This document shows positions 46,128 through 54,863 of a DNA stretch of 64,000 nt, piece by piece (position 1 is the first letter of the stretch; each line of letters starts with the position of its first letter). Source of the stretch: Paenibacillus plantarum (GTDB lineage: Bacteria; Bacillota; Bacilli; Paenibacillales; NBRC-103111). The stretch covers positions 1 through 64,000 of the forward strand of contig NZ_WHNY01000050.1 of the NCBI RefSeq assembly GCF_013141695.1, read 5' to 3'. The position numbers and the translations under genes are program-made. The notes below the pieces were generated by a model. That model was not told the DNA's origin and made no database searches. It saw nothing but the letters and a program-made list of their open reading frames with translations.

Positions 46128-46155
46128 AAAAAAGCCTCTATCATAAGCAAGAGGC
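46128..46155 (-). terminator. Second minus-strand terminator upstream of the kinase
   Basis: GCCTCT (46134-46139) pairs with AGAGGC (46150-46155); on the minus strand six U follow (complement of 46128-46133). No gene ends immediately before it. Confidence 0.7.
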
Positions 46156-46350
46156 GCTTTGCCCATAACCACGGCTGGTTTTGGGTTATTGAATTTGGTC
46201 ATTCATTCAATTGTATCACGCCAAAAGACGGAGCCAGTAGATTCAAAACTTGTACATTCATATAACAATTCTTAGGAGTTGGAGCATGCCTCACATGGCC
46301 GTTATTTCCGTTCAAGGAGATCCTGCATCGACGTATTACGTTTTGACTAT

Positions 46351-46397
46351 AAAAAGGACCTAGCAGACTTCAATTCGAAGTCCGCCAGGTCCCTTTT
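46351..46397. terminator. Terminator of the sugar-binding lipoprotein gene
   Basis: AAAAGGACCT with AGACTTC pairs with GAAGTC and AGGTCCCTTTT in a long stem with two small mismatches. It sits 13 bp after the stop codon at 46410, and U-runs exist on both strands. Confidence 0.85.
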
Positions 46398-46409
46398 CTA
46401 ACACAACCG

Positions 46410-47759
46410 TTATTTTTTCTCAGCCTTAATCGCTTGATCCGCTCTTGTCTTCATATTCTGAATGGCTTTGTCCAAAGGCTGCACACCCATGACATATTTC
46501 TCTGTTTCTTCATTAATAATTTTGGTCATTTCCGGTAAAGCGGTGGAAATCGTTTGAACTGGGAACGTATAATCGCCCTTGATTAGCGATTTCAGAGAAT
46601 CCACGTTTATTAGGTTTGCTGCATCCCCGACCATAAGCTCAGCCACTTTATCCACATCAATTTTCTTGGAAGATGGCAAACGACCACCTGGAATCATGAG
46701 AAGATTGCCTTCAGTTAAGTACCACGAGATAAATTGAAAGGCTTCGTCTTTGTTCGAGGACGTATTATTAATCGACATGAAATCGTTGAAGCCTGCTGTA
46801 TTCACTTTGCCGCCTTTCTCCAACTGGGGCACAGGGGCAAATATAGTTTTGAACTCATGCGGGAAGCTCTTGGTATCCTTCACATTCCTTAGCAAATGTG
46901 TGCCTCCGAAGATCATTGCCGATTTACCGGTCAGCAGCTCATTGGGAGGAAGCAGCTTGTTGGCGATAATTTCCGGCCACTTGACCGATAATCCTTTGTC
47001 CTGCAACGCTTTTTGATATTCCAAGCCCTTCTTGACGGCAGGACTGTCGAAGGTGGACAATCCATCCGCGGTATAATAGGAATCCACTGGCTTATTCTCC
47101 AGGATGGCAAAACGTACCATATTATCCTGTGGAGCCTGAATAAAACTGCCCTTCTGATCCGGTGTATGCAGCTTCTCGGCAAGCGCCATGTAGTCATCCC
47201 ATGTCCATCCTTGAGCCGGAATCTTCTCTCCCGTTTTCTCCAAGGCCGTTTGATTAATCAAAACGGAAGATAACAGCTTCATGGCAGGTAAATAATGCGT
47301 TTTCCCTTTGAATGGGACGACATTATCTTTACCAATAATATCATCTACATTAAGCTTATATTTGCTAATCAAATCATCCAACGGATAGGTGACGCCAGCG
47401 TTCGCTCGGCGATTGTAATTCGTTTCTCCATAGCTAAAGAAAATGTCCGGAGCATCGGAGTTGCTGATAAGCGCCGTATCGAGCTTCGTGTTACCGCTAT
47501 CGTCGTTAACATAGCGTGTATACTCCACTTGGATATCGGGATGTGAGCTATTCCACTTCGTGACCACATCCTTGGGTCCGCTCTCTTCAGGAATGCCGCC
47601 CCACAGCTTAAGTTTGACGGCTTTCGCAGGAACAGCGGAGCTTGCTGCGTTCACCGCAGCGGGAGATGAGCTTGTTGGGTTGTCGCCTTTTGCACAGCCG
47701 GAAAGCATCAAACTAAATGCCATTGTTAGTGATAGTGTGGAATATATCGATTTCTTCAT
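46410..47759 (-). CDS. Sugar-binding lipoprotein, without adjacent permeases
   Basis: A 449-residue family 1 solute-binding protein. Lipobox LSGC places the lipidated cysteine at residue 22. LKLWGGIPEESGP, HPDIQVEYTRYVNDD and GGRLPSSKKID match the paralogue at 41362. It follows its own kinase and regulator by 119 bp, but a terminator comes directly after it, so it lacks the permease genes that normally follow. The unmatched permease pair at 31359-33098 is the best candidate partner. Confidence 0.9.
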   Translation of the reverse strand: MKKSIYSTLSLTMAFSLMLSGCAKGDNPTSSSPAAVNAASSAVPAKAVKLKLWGGIPEESGPKDVVTKWNSSHPDIQVEYTRYVNDDSGNTKLDTALISNSDAPDIFFSYGETNYNRRANAGVTYPLDDLISKYKLNVDDIIGKDNVVPFKGKTHYLPAMKLLSSVLINQTALEKTGEKIPAQGWTWDDYMALAEKLHTPDQKGSFIQAPQDNMVRFAILENKPVDSYYTADGLSTFDSPAVKKGLEYQKALQDKGLSVKWPEIIANKLLPPNELLTGKSAMIFGGTHLLRNVKDTKSFPHEFKTIFAPVPQLEKGGKVNTAGFNDFMSINNTSSNKDEAFQFISWYLTEGNLLMIPGGRLPSSKKIDVDKVAELMVGDAANLINVDSLKSLIKGDYTFPVQTISTALPEMTKIINEETEKYVMGVQPLDKAIQNMKTRADQAIKAEKK

Positions 47760-47878
47760 ACAGGTAAAACCCCTCTCTTACTTGTTTTCATCCGTTTGGA
47801 ACATCATTAGCATAGCAAAGTGATCATTCCTGCGTAATGAATTCATTTAAGATCTTACCTGTCTTATTTTATCCACTT

Positions 47879-49474
47879 TTAGTGAATATAGCGCTTACGA
47901 TATTCTTGCGGGTATATGCCTTCAATTTTTTTAAACAACTTAGCGAAATAATTAGGGTCCGAATAGCCGATCGCGTCCGCGACTTCATAAATTTTAACAT
48001 TGGGATCCTTGAGCATTTCCCTGGCTTTCTTCATTCGTATACGGATCATGTAATCGATCATCGTTTCGCCTGTTTCTTTCTTGAATAAGGAGCTTAAATA
48101 CGGTTCCGTAAAATTAACTTCTTTTGCTAAGTCGGACATTTTAAAGGAAGTGCTGTACTTTTCTTCGATCATTCTTTGAACGGCTCTAATTTCGGGTCGA
48201 GGCTGATGAACCGTGCTTGCGCGCAAATGCTCGAAGAAGACGGAAATCCAACCAATCAACCACTCGCTTATTTCTTGTATGGACTCAGATGTCCTCACGA
48301 CATGATGAGGATACTTCCCTTCGTAGGGCTCAATCGAGTAAAGGTCCCCACCTTTATGTTGAAGAAACACCTCGAATTGATGCACAATATGCAGCCAACG
48401 TTCTCTTGCTAGATCTGGATAAGGTCTGGGTACTCCGTTTTCTAAATAGGTGCCAGCCATATTCCTTACAGCATTCTGAAGCGCTTCTTTGTCTTGCCGA
48501 GCCATCAAATCGAGCCATTCATCCTGTGACGAAATGGGCAAAGCATGATTCACGAACAGTCGTTCTCTATAGCGAATGACACGATTCGAGTCATTGTAAA
48601 ACCTCTCCAAAAGCGCTTCTTCAGCAAACTTACATGCTTCATGCAGGTCGTATGCTCGTTCAACAGGGGAATAAGTACCGAAATAGACAGACATTTTGAG
48701 ATAGCGTTGTATACATTCCCTCATCTCCTCAAGCATGGGCTCCTCCCCCGTACCGGATATCATACCGAAACGCCCCCCACCCAATTCCACAATATGTCCT
48801 GCCTTATATTTGCGCATAATTTCCCTAAGTATATTCATTACGGAAAAGCGCAGCAGCTTTTCACTCTTAAAGCGATTCTCATCTACAACAGACTCGTATC
48901 GGTCGATTCTCATCACAGAAACCGTCCATGGAAATGCCGGAAGCAGATCCGCATATTCCTCTGAGAGATCATCAGCTTCCCTCTTCGAGTATTGCATGGT
49001 TAAGAGATCATGCAAATGCTTTTCAATGGTTATTTCTTGGCGAAATTGAACAGATTTCCGATTAAGAAGTATCGTTTCCTCCTGCTTTTTACGATCGTTC
49101 TCGATTTCCGCTTGCATTTGCTGCAGCTTGGATTGAAGATCTTCCGGTCTCATTGTCAGCTTCAATATATAGTCGGAAGCGCCAAGCTGTAAGGCCCGCC
49201 TTACATACCCAAAATCATTATAATTGGATAAAATTAAAATTTTGATGTGCGGATATAGCTCCCTCACCCGTTCCATTAGCGTGATTCCATCCATATTCGG
49301 CATAGAAATGTCGGTGATCAACAGGTCACATGGCTTTTCCGCAAGAATGGTAAGGGCATCTAATCCATCCACCGCCTCGCCAATCAATTCAAAACCGAAT
49401 TCCTCCCAAGGAATAAACGTCTTGAGTCCGAGCCTCACCAGAAATTCATCTTCCACTAATAAAAGCTTGGTCAT
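47879..49474 (-). CDS. Response regulator with AraC-type output (YesN-like)
   Basis: A 531-residue regulator. The receiver has LLLVEDE at the start and D55 in LLITDISMPNMDG. The middle section includes a coiled-coil stretch (LQSKLQQMQAEIENDRKKQE) and a degenerate GGDEF-like or linker part. The AraC domain at the end has KMSDLAKEVNFTEPYLSSLF and KIYEVADAIGYSDPNYFAKL. The ATG at 49474 follows GGAGGATCC and overlaps the kinase gene by 4 bp. It probably controls the binding-protein gene 119 bp downstream. Confidence 0.9.
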   Translation of the reverse strand: MTKLLLVEDEFLVRLGLKTFIPWEEFGFELIGEAVDGLDALTILAEKPCDLLITDISMPNMDGITLMERVRELYPHIKILILSNYNDFGYVRRALQLGASDYILKLTMRPEDLQSKLQQMQAEIENDRKKQEETILLNRKSVQFRQEITIEKHLHDLLTMQYSKREADDLSEEYADLLPAFPWTVSVMRIDRYESVVDENRFKSEKLLRFSVMNILREIMRKYKAGHIVELGGGRFGMISGTGEEPMLEEMRECIQRYLKMSVYFGTYSPVERAYDLHEACKFAEEALLERFYNDSNRVIRYRERLFVNHALPISSQDEWLDLMARQDKEALQNAVRNMAGTYLENGVPRPYPDLARERWLHIVHQFEVFLQHKGGDLYSIEPYEGKYPHHVVRTSESIQEISEWLIGWISVFFEHLRASTVHQPRPEIRAVQRMIEEKYSTSFKMSDLAKEVNFTEPYLSSLFKKETGETMIDYMIRIRMKKAREMLKDPNVKIYEVADAIGYSDPNYFAKLFKKIEGIYPQEYRKRYIH

Positions 49475-51192
49475 GCTGGATCCTCCATCCTGTTCCAAGG
49501 CAGCTTGATAACCGTCTCCACGCCGGCTTCCATGCCATTGTGCATAAATAGCCCATGAGGTTCCCCGAAATGCATGCGAATTCGACTTTGAACATTTTCA
49601 AGTCCGATTCCACTATATTTCCCTTGCCTGATGGGATCGGATTTCTCAAGAGCATCGTCTGCAAGCATTCTCTCAGACAGCCCTTGACCATTATCTGAAA
49701 TCGTGACAAACAATAAACCGTCTTCCTGATAAGCCCCAATATGGATGATTAAAGGCATACGGTTACCATGGATAATGCTGTTTTCCACAATAGGTTGAAG
49801 GGTGAATTTAAGCATGCGCGCAGACAACAAACTTTCATCGACCTGAATGAACAAATCTATATTATCGTTAAACCGAATTTTTTGCAGTGAAAAATAGTGC
49901 TGTATAAAATCAAGCTCATCTCGCAGTGTGACAACTTCGCTCTCCTGCTTCATACTGTAGCTGAGCATAATACCTAAGGAAGTAATCATATCCCCAACGT
50001 TTTTAGCACCCGAGAATAAAGCCAGCCACTTAATAGAATTGAGTGCATTAAACAAGAAATGGGGAGAAATTTGGGCCTGGAGAGCATGAAATCTTGCTTC
50101 CTCTTTAAGCTGCTGTTCTTCTCGAAGCGTCTTAACCATCTCCTTCAAGCTTGACAGCATACGGTTGAAGTGATGGCTCAGCAGTCCAATTTCATCGTTT
50201 CCTCCCGCCAACGCAGGCTTTTCGAAATTTCCGGATGATGCTTTGCCCATTGCCTGCACAAGCGAACGAATTGGCTTCATCAAACGTAAGGTAAAGAAGA
50301 CATAGATGAGAAGAAAGAATGCGAATAAAACGATGACACTCCATGTCGTTGTGGAACGTACGTTTTTCAACTGCTGCATCCATTGTTCTTGCATGGGGAT
50401 CCATCGCAATTGCCAACCGGTTGCTTTTAAGGTTTGTGCAAATGTGGATCGTTCCTCTCCCGATTCAGTCTTGTTCCACAATTCCTCCTGTCCCCAAAGC
50501 AGACGGTTTTTATCGGATATCAGGAATTGGGCAGGGGAATCCTCCTCTGCGCTATTGGAAACGAGAAACATTTCCTTGATTGGAAATGCGATAAAGACTA
50601 AACCATATCCCTTTGTCGTCTCACCTTTAATTAACCGGACCATGGTAATAAAACCACCTTCTTGGTTCCCTTCAAGGCCTTTCACTTTCAAAGAAGGGTT
50701 CACATCCCAAGCAGGAGCACCATTTTTTTCTTTGGCTTGTTTCACATAATCCGGCATCACTTTAAGAATCTCTTCGGTTTGATTGGTCGCATAGATGCTG
50801 CCATTAAATCCATAAACCGCAACAATGGCATGGTTGTCCAAAATATAGGAAATCAGGTTGTCCATCTTGCTCTGTAGACCAATTACCCTCTGGAAGGTTG
50901 GATAATCATCTAAATCTGGCTGCCCCGAACTTCTTAGCAATTGCAAAACATCATAGTCGTTCGTGAGCAAATTCGAAACATTTAACGTCCGATTCAGCAT
51001 ATCGTCGGCTCGATCCGTAACCCGCTTTAGAACCTGAGTTTGTGTGTCGGTCATTTGTCTCATAAATATTTTGTCAGATTGAACGAAGTAAAGATACAAC
51101 ATTAACAAAATAGGAACCACAATAAACAACGTAAATACAAGTAAAAACTTGAGTCGAAGCGAGAAAAATAACTGCCTTTTGTTTACTGTCAT
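49471..51192 (-). CDS. Sensor histidine kinase, YesM-like
   Basis: A 573-residue membrane kinase. Membrane helices lie at about 15-37 and 280-300, with an extracellular sensor between them. HAMP follows (IRSLVQAMGKASSGNFEKPAL), then the phosphoacceptor region QISPHFLFNALNSIKWLA and the HATPase with VENSIIHGN and ISDNGQG. The ATG at 51192 follows GGGGAGAG; a longer frame to 51228 is possible. It is paralogous to the kinase at 44227 but has a different sensor sequence. Confidence 0.9.
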   Translation of the reverse strand: MTVNKRQLFFSLRLKFLLVFTLFIVVPILLMLYLYFVQSDKIFMRQMTDTQTQVLKRVTDRADDMLNRTLNVSNLLTNDYDVLQLLRSSGQPDLDDYPTFQRVIGLQSKMDNLISYILDNHAIVAVYGFNGSIYATNQTEEILKVMPDYVKQAKEKNGAPAWDVNPSLKVKGLEGNQEGGFITMVRLIKGETTKGYGLVFIAFPIKEMFLVSNSAEEDSPAQFLISDKNRLLWGQEELWNKTESGEERSTFAQTLKATGWQLRWIPMQEQWMQQLKNVRSTTTWSVIVLFAFFLLIYVFFTLRLMKPIRSLVQAMGKASSGNFEKPALAGGNDEIGLLSHHFNRMLSSLKEMVKTLREEQQLKEEARFHALQAQISPHFLFNALNSIKWLALFSGAKNVGDMITSLGIMLSYSMKQESEVVTLRDELDFIQHYFSLQKIRFNDNIDLFIQVDESLLSARMLKFTLQPIVENSIIHGNRMPLIIHIGAYQEDGLLFVTISDNGQGLSERMLADDALEKSDPIRQGKYSGIGLENVQSRIRMHFGEPHGLFMHNGMEAGVETVIKLPWNRMEDPA

Positions 51193-51388
51193 TCCTCTCT
51201 CCCCTTCGAAAACAATGTGCAATGGCAACCGTCCACTGAACGGTTGCCATAATGATTTATATAGGTAGTATTATAACTCACAGATTACTTTTATAACTAG
51301 GTGCTGTTTAATGTTTATACATGGTTATATTTAATATAAGATTAGATCGATTACCCGGACTCTTATTACTGCCACATAAAACAGAAAG

Positions 51389-51429
51389 AAAAAACGGAGC
51401 CGCGTATGCTAAGCGTTCTCCGTTTTTTT
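51389..51429. terminator. Terminator downstream of the glycosidase remnant
   Basis: AAAAAACGGAG (51389-51399) pairs with CTCCGTTTTTT (51418-51428). It is nearly identical to the terminator at 57689-57728, so the duplicated segment included the terminator. Confidence 0.85.
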
Positions 51430-51447
51430 AGTTTTCCTATACCAAGC

Positions 51448-52630
51448 TTACTTCGTTACATTTACAATCATCTTATCGCTAAATGTGGCTCCCGCATAGT
51501 TAACAAGCTCAGCTCGATACTCATAGTTGCCTATTGCTCTATTTGTCACGGTCATTACTGATGATTGGGCATTCGATGTATGATTGGTCAGTGCTTCTGT
51601 ATAGATGAGAACACCGTTCTCATATAAATGATACGCCCCGCCATTAGTTCCCCACCACATGTTCATGCTGACTTTGAAGTTGCCGTCGCCATCCCAGTTA
51701 TCGCCCGACAGAACTGGTTTATCTGGCGCTGCTTTTGTTACCGTTACCACATGTATACCGCTCGTTGTTGTGCCGAACGAATTGGTAAGCTCAGCATAGT
51801 AACGATAGGCCCCATTCATTTTGCCATAAACTGCGGATACTACCGTTTGTGCGTTTGGTGAATTGTCAGTAAGGATTTGCGTATCAATTAAAACATCATT
51901 CTCGTAAAGCTTGTAAATTCTACCATTCTCTCCGTGCCACAGTTTCATCGTTACATTGTAAGTACCGTCCAGAAGTCCGGTATCATACCCATTGTCATCG
52001 GATAGTACCACTGTACCCGGTTTTGCTTTACTTTTTGCCGCAATATTGTTCACAGTTGCCGTTGCCGTTCCATGATTTCCTGCTGCATCGACGAATTCGA
52101 AGGTAATATCGCTCACGTGAAAACGTAGTAAGATCCGTCTGTGAATACGTATATTTGACGGGCAGATCAGTTAATTCCATAGAACCGTTCTGTTGATACG
52201 CAAAAGCAATTTCGTAATACCCCGGCTCTGGAGGCGTCCAGCTCCAGCCTGTATCGAGAAATGTCTGTCTCGATACAGGTACTTGTGCTACCAATTTATT
52301 GTCAGAATTGTAAGCGTCGCCAATAATGGTATTAACGGAACTCGCTACTGCTCCGGCGTTCAATTGATACACTACAGGGTCCCCCAGATTCCACCAGCTA
52401 GCAAATTTATTGCTTTTCAACGTAAAAACAACCGGTCCCAGCGATTGGTTCGACGCTTCCGCTTTCACATCATCGTAGTATAGTTTTCCGCTTGCTGGTG
52501 TCGCAGCATTTATGCTGGTATGGGCAATATTTCGAAAATCAGTGGAAAAAGTTGTAATAGGCAACACCAGGCTCAACGTCTTGAATGCGCTTATAATTTA
52601 AATAATTATTTTCTTTTTAACCAAGTCCAT
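51448..52630 (-). pseudogene. Remnant of a large secreted glycosidase (nonsense, deletion, frameshift)
   Basis: The remnant starts at ATG 52630 behind AGGAGG, with the signal-peptide-like start MDLVKKKIII, and then hits an in-frame TAA. The same frame continues (IISAFKTLSLVLP) into SINAATPASGKLYYDDVK and the module ending TYSQTDLTTFSRERY, over 90% identical to residues about 368-503 of the protein at 57747. There the frame breaks: the sequence jumps, one base out of frame, to FVDAAGNHGTATATVNN and the two C-terminal KLYENDV/HLYENGV modules. More than 800 residues, including the whole catalytic domain, are missing relative to the 57747 protein. The two remaining frames (52576-52028 and 52116-51448) overlap. 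It cannot encode a working enzyme. Confidence 0.85.
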
Positions 52631-52767
52631 TCAACCTCCTTGGATTTTTTGCAAATGAAAAAGTTGAGAGTAAGGAAAAATATAGATGGAATTCGTCACC
52701 GTTTGATCATACAACACGCTCAACCCCCTTCTATTCTAAGCGTTTTAATTATTGAGCGAAACGCCAT

Positions 52768-53455
52768 CTAAGTTTTAGATGGTTTCCCCGTTGCTTTCAT
52801 TCTAGCAATCAAATCCTCTTTGGCCTTGATGACGTGATCTCTGGTAATGTTTGCAGCAGCTTCCGCATCTCGATTTTTCAAAGCTTCCAGCAGCATCCGA
52901 TGATCGTTACTAATATCGGTCCCTCGGTTCGAACCAAATATTTGGCGCATGGTATCAATCAGTCCACAATGTCGATCAATAATGCGAATTGCTTCGGGAT
53001 TTTGCGCTAGGTTATTGATGATTTTGTGAAAGCTCTCATTAACCTTTAGACATAATAACAAGTCACCTTCCTCGGCTGCCTTTTCGTATTGCTCTTCAAT
53101 GGTGACAAGTCTGTTGTAATCGCTATCCTTCATGTGAGGTACGCCACTCTGAACCAACATCGTTTCAATCGCCAATCGCCATTCGAATATCGTACATGTC
53201 AGATACGAACTTCTCATTCACTTCCCGCACACTTGCTCCTTTATGAGGCAGCAAACTGACGAGCCCTTCCCCTTGAAGCTGCTGAAGAGCTTCCCGAATC
53301 GGCAGCTGACTAACGCCGTAACGATTGGATAAATCGCCGATCCGCAAGCGTACGCCAGGTTTAAATTCACCTGATAAAATATCTTGGCGCAATTTATCGC
53401 GAACCCGTGAATAAGTTGTTTCATTTAATGCTGATTCTGGCGTTATATTCATCAT
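52768..53455 (-). pseudogene. GntR/FadR-type (FCD) regulator broken by a 7-bp duplication
   Basis: The first frame (start ATG 53455, behind AGGAG) encodes a GntR winged helix: YSRVRDKLRQDILSG, RLRIGDLSNRYGVSQLPIREAL and an intact wing, up to DMYDIRMAIGD. The second frame carries the FCD ligand-binding domain, with NESFHKIINNL and DHRMLLEAL. The sequence at the break has CAATCGC twice in direct succession (53166-53179, plus-strand reading). Removing one copy restores a single 226-residue frame reading RMAIETM, exactly as FadR-family proteins should. The gene is therefore inactive in this sequence, but by a change that could revert through slippage. Confidence 0.88.
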
Positions 53456-53527
53456 TTTTTCTCCTCTTAAATGTATTCATTTGATATTTGATATAATGTC
53501 ATATCTGAGCTAAACATGTAAACGTCA

Positions 53528-53555
53528 TTTTTGATATTTGATCAAATATCAAAAA
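53528..53555. promoter_or_regulatory. Perfect 28-bp palindrome, GntR operator candidate
   Basis: The arms TTTTTGATATTTGA (53528-53541) and TCAAATATCAAAAA (53542-53555) are exactly complementary with no spacer. A degenerate second copy, TTTGATATTTGATAT, starts at 53480. Both lie upstream of the GntR gene. A dyad centred on TGATCA is usual for GntR-family operators, so this is probably the autoregulatory site. Confidence 0.65.
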
Positions 53556-53570
53556 TATAAAGGATCATAT

Positions 53571-53605
53571 AAAAAACGGTAGAAAGAATTCTTCTACCGT
53601 TTTTG
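53571..53605. terminator. Terminator of the SMP-30/ADH/SDR operon
   Basis: AAAAAACGGTAGAA (53571-53584) pairs with TTCTACCGTTTTT (53592-53604), with U-runs on both strands. On the minus strand it ends the operon whose last gene stops at 53672. Confidence 0.85.
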
Positions 53606-53671
53606 GTATTCCATTGGGATACGGACTGTACCACTTGTTGACTTCCTTTGTGATATGCTCTTCGCCATTAG

Positions 53672-54832
53672 TCATTTGGTTAGAAGCACGCGATGAACAC
53701 CTCGGCTACCTCCAGGTGCTGTTCCTATATATAAATATCCGTTATCGCTCGCAGCCGTAGTTACACCATACAGTGAGCCTTCCGGATCGTGCCAACTTTC
53801 AATAAGCTGTCCTTGCGGATTGAGCTCCACAGCAAGCCCATGCTTCGCCGGTGCGCTTGCACCGCTTAGCAGCGACTCCGGTAATTTGGCCATAATACCG
53901 GCCAACCATGGGCTACGATGCATCTGATCTATGAAAGAAATACGAGTCGTGAAGATCCCGACCCAGAAATGACCTTGTTCATCACGTGTAATATTGTCGG
54001 GAAAGCCTGCGAGATTGTCTGCGAAAATATCAGATGTCCCCTTCTTGGAACCCTTGAGCCAGTATCTGGTCAACTGATAATGATATGATTCTGCCACAAG
54101 CACAAAATCTTCATCCGCAGACAAGGCAACCCCGTTCGCAAAATAGAGGCCTTCTAGCAGAACAGTCGTCTGTTTGGTCAATGGATCGTACTTCAGCAAA
54201 CGTCCATGCGGTTTGTTCTCGGCAATTTCTCTGAAAGTCACACGGCCATAGTTCGAGGTGTCGGAAAAATAAATCGAACCATCCTTGGCAATATCAAGCT
54301 CGTTAGCTAAATAGATCGGCTTGCCGTCTACTTGATTGGCCAATACCTCTATGCTCCCCGATGGGTTTATAGATAGCAGTCCCTTCTTGACATCAGTAAC
54401 GATCAAATTGCCATTGGCATCGAATATAAGCCCATTAGGCGTTCCTTTGGTGTCTGCAAACACTTTGGCCTTTTGTGGACTGCCCTCTGCATCGAAAGCA
54501 ACCTTGTAAATTTTCCCGTCTGAATCTCCTGTGTATAGCTGGCCTTCCTTATCGAAGGTAATGAATTCAGGGGATTTAGGGGCATCAGTAACAAGCTGAG
54601 CAGAGCTGAGTTTGTTGTTCTGTTTCCAAGGGCCCGCTTCCTCAAAAGAGGGGGCCGTCGGCGCGGACCATTTTGCCGGTTCGATCGGTGAAGGAATAAG
54701 CAAGAAAATAATGACTCCAAGAAGGAGCACTGCAAGCAGCGATAGCCCCAATATGCGCACTTTACGCGGTGAGCGTTTAGGGCGATTCACGCCTTCAGGA
54801 GATTTAACAGAACGAACTTGTGTATTTGGCAT
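53672..54832 (-). CDS. Membrane-anchored SMP-30/strictosidine-synthase-like beta-propeller protein
   Basis: A 386-residue protein with a basic N-terminus, one membrane helix (about 25-48) and an external six-bladed propeller. SPEFITFDKEGQLYTGDSDGKIYK and GTPNGLIFDANGNLIVTD are typical SMP-30/gluconolactonase blades; ELDIAKDGSIYFSDTSNYGR, LYFANGVALSADEDFVLVAES and FPDNITRDEQGHFWVG match the strictosidine-synthase-like branch. Family members are calcium-dependent lactonases or esterases; the substrate here is unknown. The gene lies 31 bp after the alcohol dehydrogenase gene and ends the SDR-MDR-propeller operon. Confidence 0.8.
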   Translation of the reverse strand: MPNTQVRSVKSPEGVNRPKRSPRKVRILGLSLLAVLLLGVIIFLLIPSPIEPAKWSAPTAPSFEEAGPWKQNNKLSSAQLVTDAPKSPEFITFDKEGQLYTGDSDGKIYKVAFDAEGSPQKAKVFADTKGTPNGLIFDANGNLIVTDVKKGLLSINPSGSIEVLANQVDGKPIYLANELDIAKDGSIYFSDTSNYGRVTFREIAENKPHGRLLKYDPLTKQTTVLLEGLYFANGVALSADEDFVLVAESYHYQLTRYWLKGSKKGTSDIFADNLAGFPDNITRDEQGHFWVGIFTTRISFIDQMHRSPWLAGIMAKLPESLLSGASAPAKHGLAVELNPQGQLIESWHDPEGSLYGVTTAASDNGYLYIGTAPGGSRGVHRVLLTK

Positions 54833-54863
54833 TAGAGTGCCTCCTATGTCTTTTAAGTGAGAT

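Larger units (their letters stand above)
46024..46409. other. Junction region with two tandem terminators
   Basis: The 386 bp between the kinase gene and the binding protein gene upstream carry two minus-strand terminators (46128-46155 and 46351-46397) and about 190 bp between them with no gene I can support. A 20-odd-codon plus-strand frame with TAGGAG exists but looks accidental. Two terminators in a row for one upstream gene suggest that this is a seam where formerly separate segments were joined. Confidence 0.5.

Noticed and set aside
46286..46372. Short plus-strand peptide gene with TAGGAG upstream
   Set aside because: Very short, no recognisable features, and it runs into the terminator of the opposite gene.
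52570..52640. IS3-type transposase end fragment upstream of the glycosidase remnant
   Set aside because: One frame (YKRIQDVEPGVAYYNFFH) faintly resembles an IS3 transposase C-terminus, but the same bases read better as a signal peptide in the frame of the remnant, and no terminal repeats were seen.
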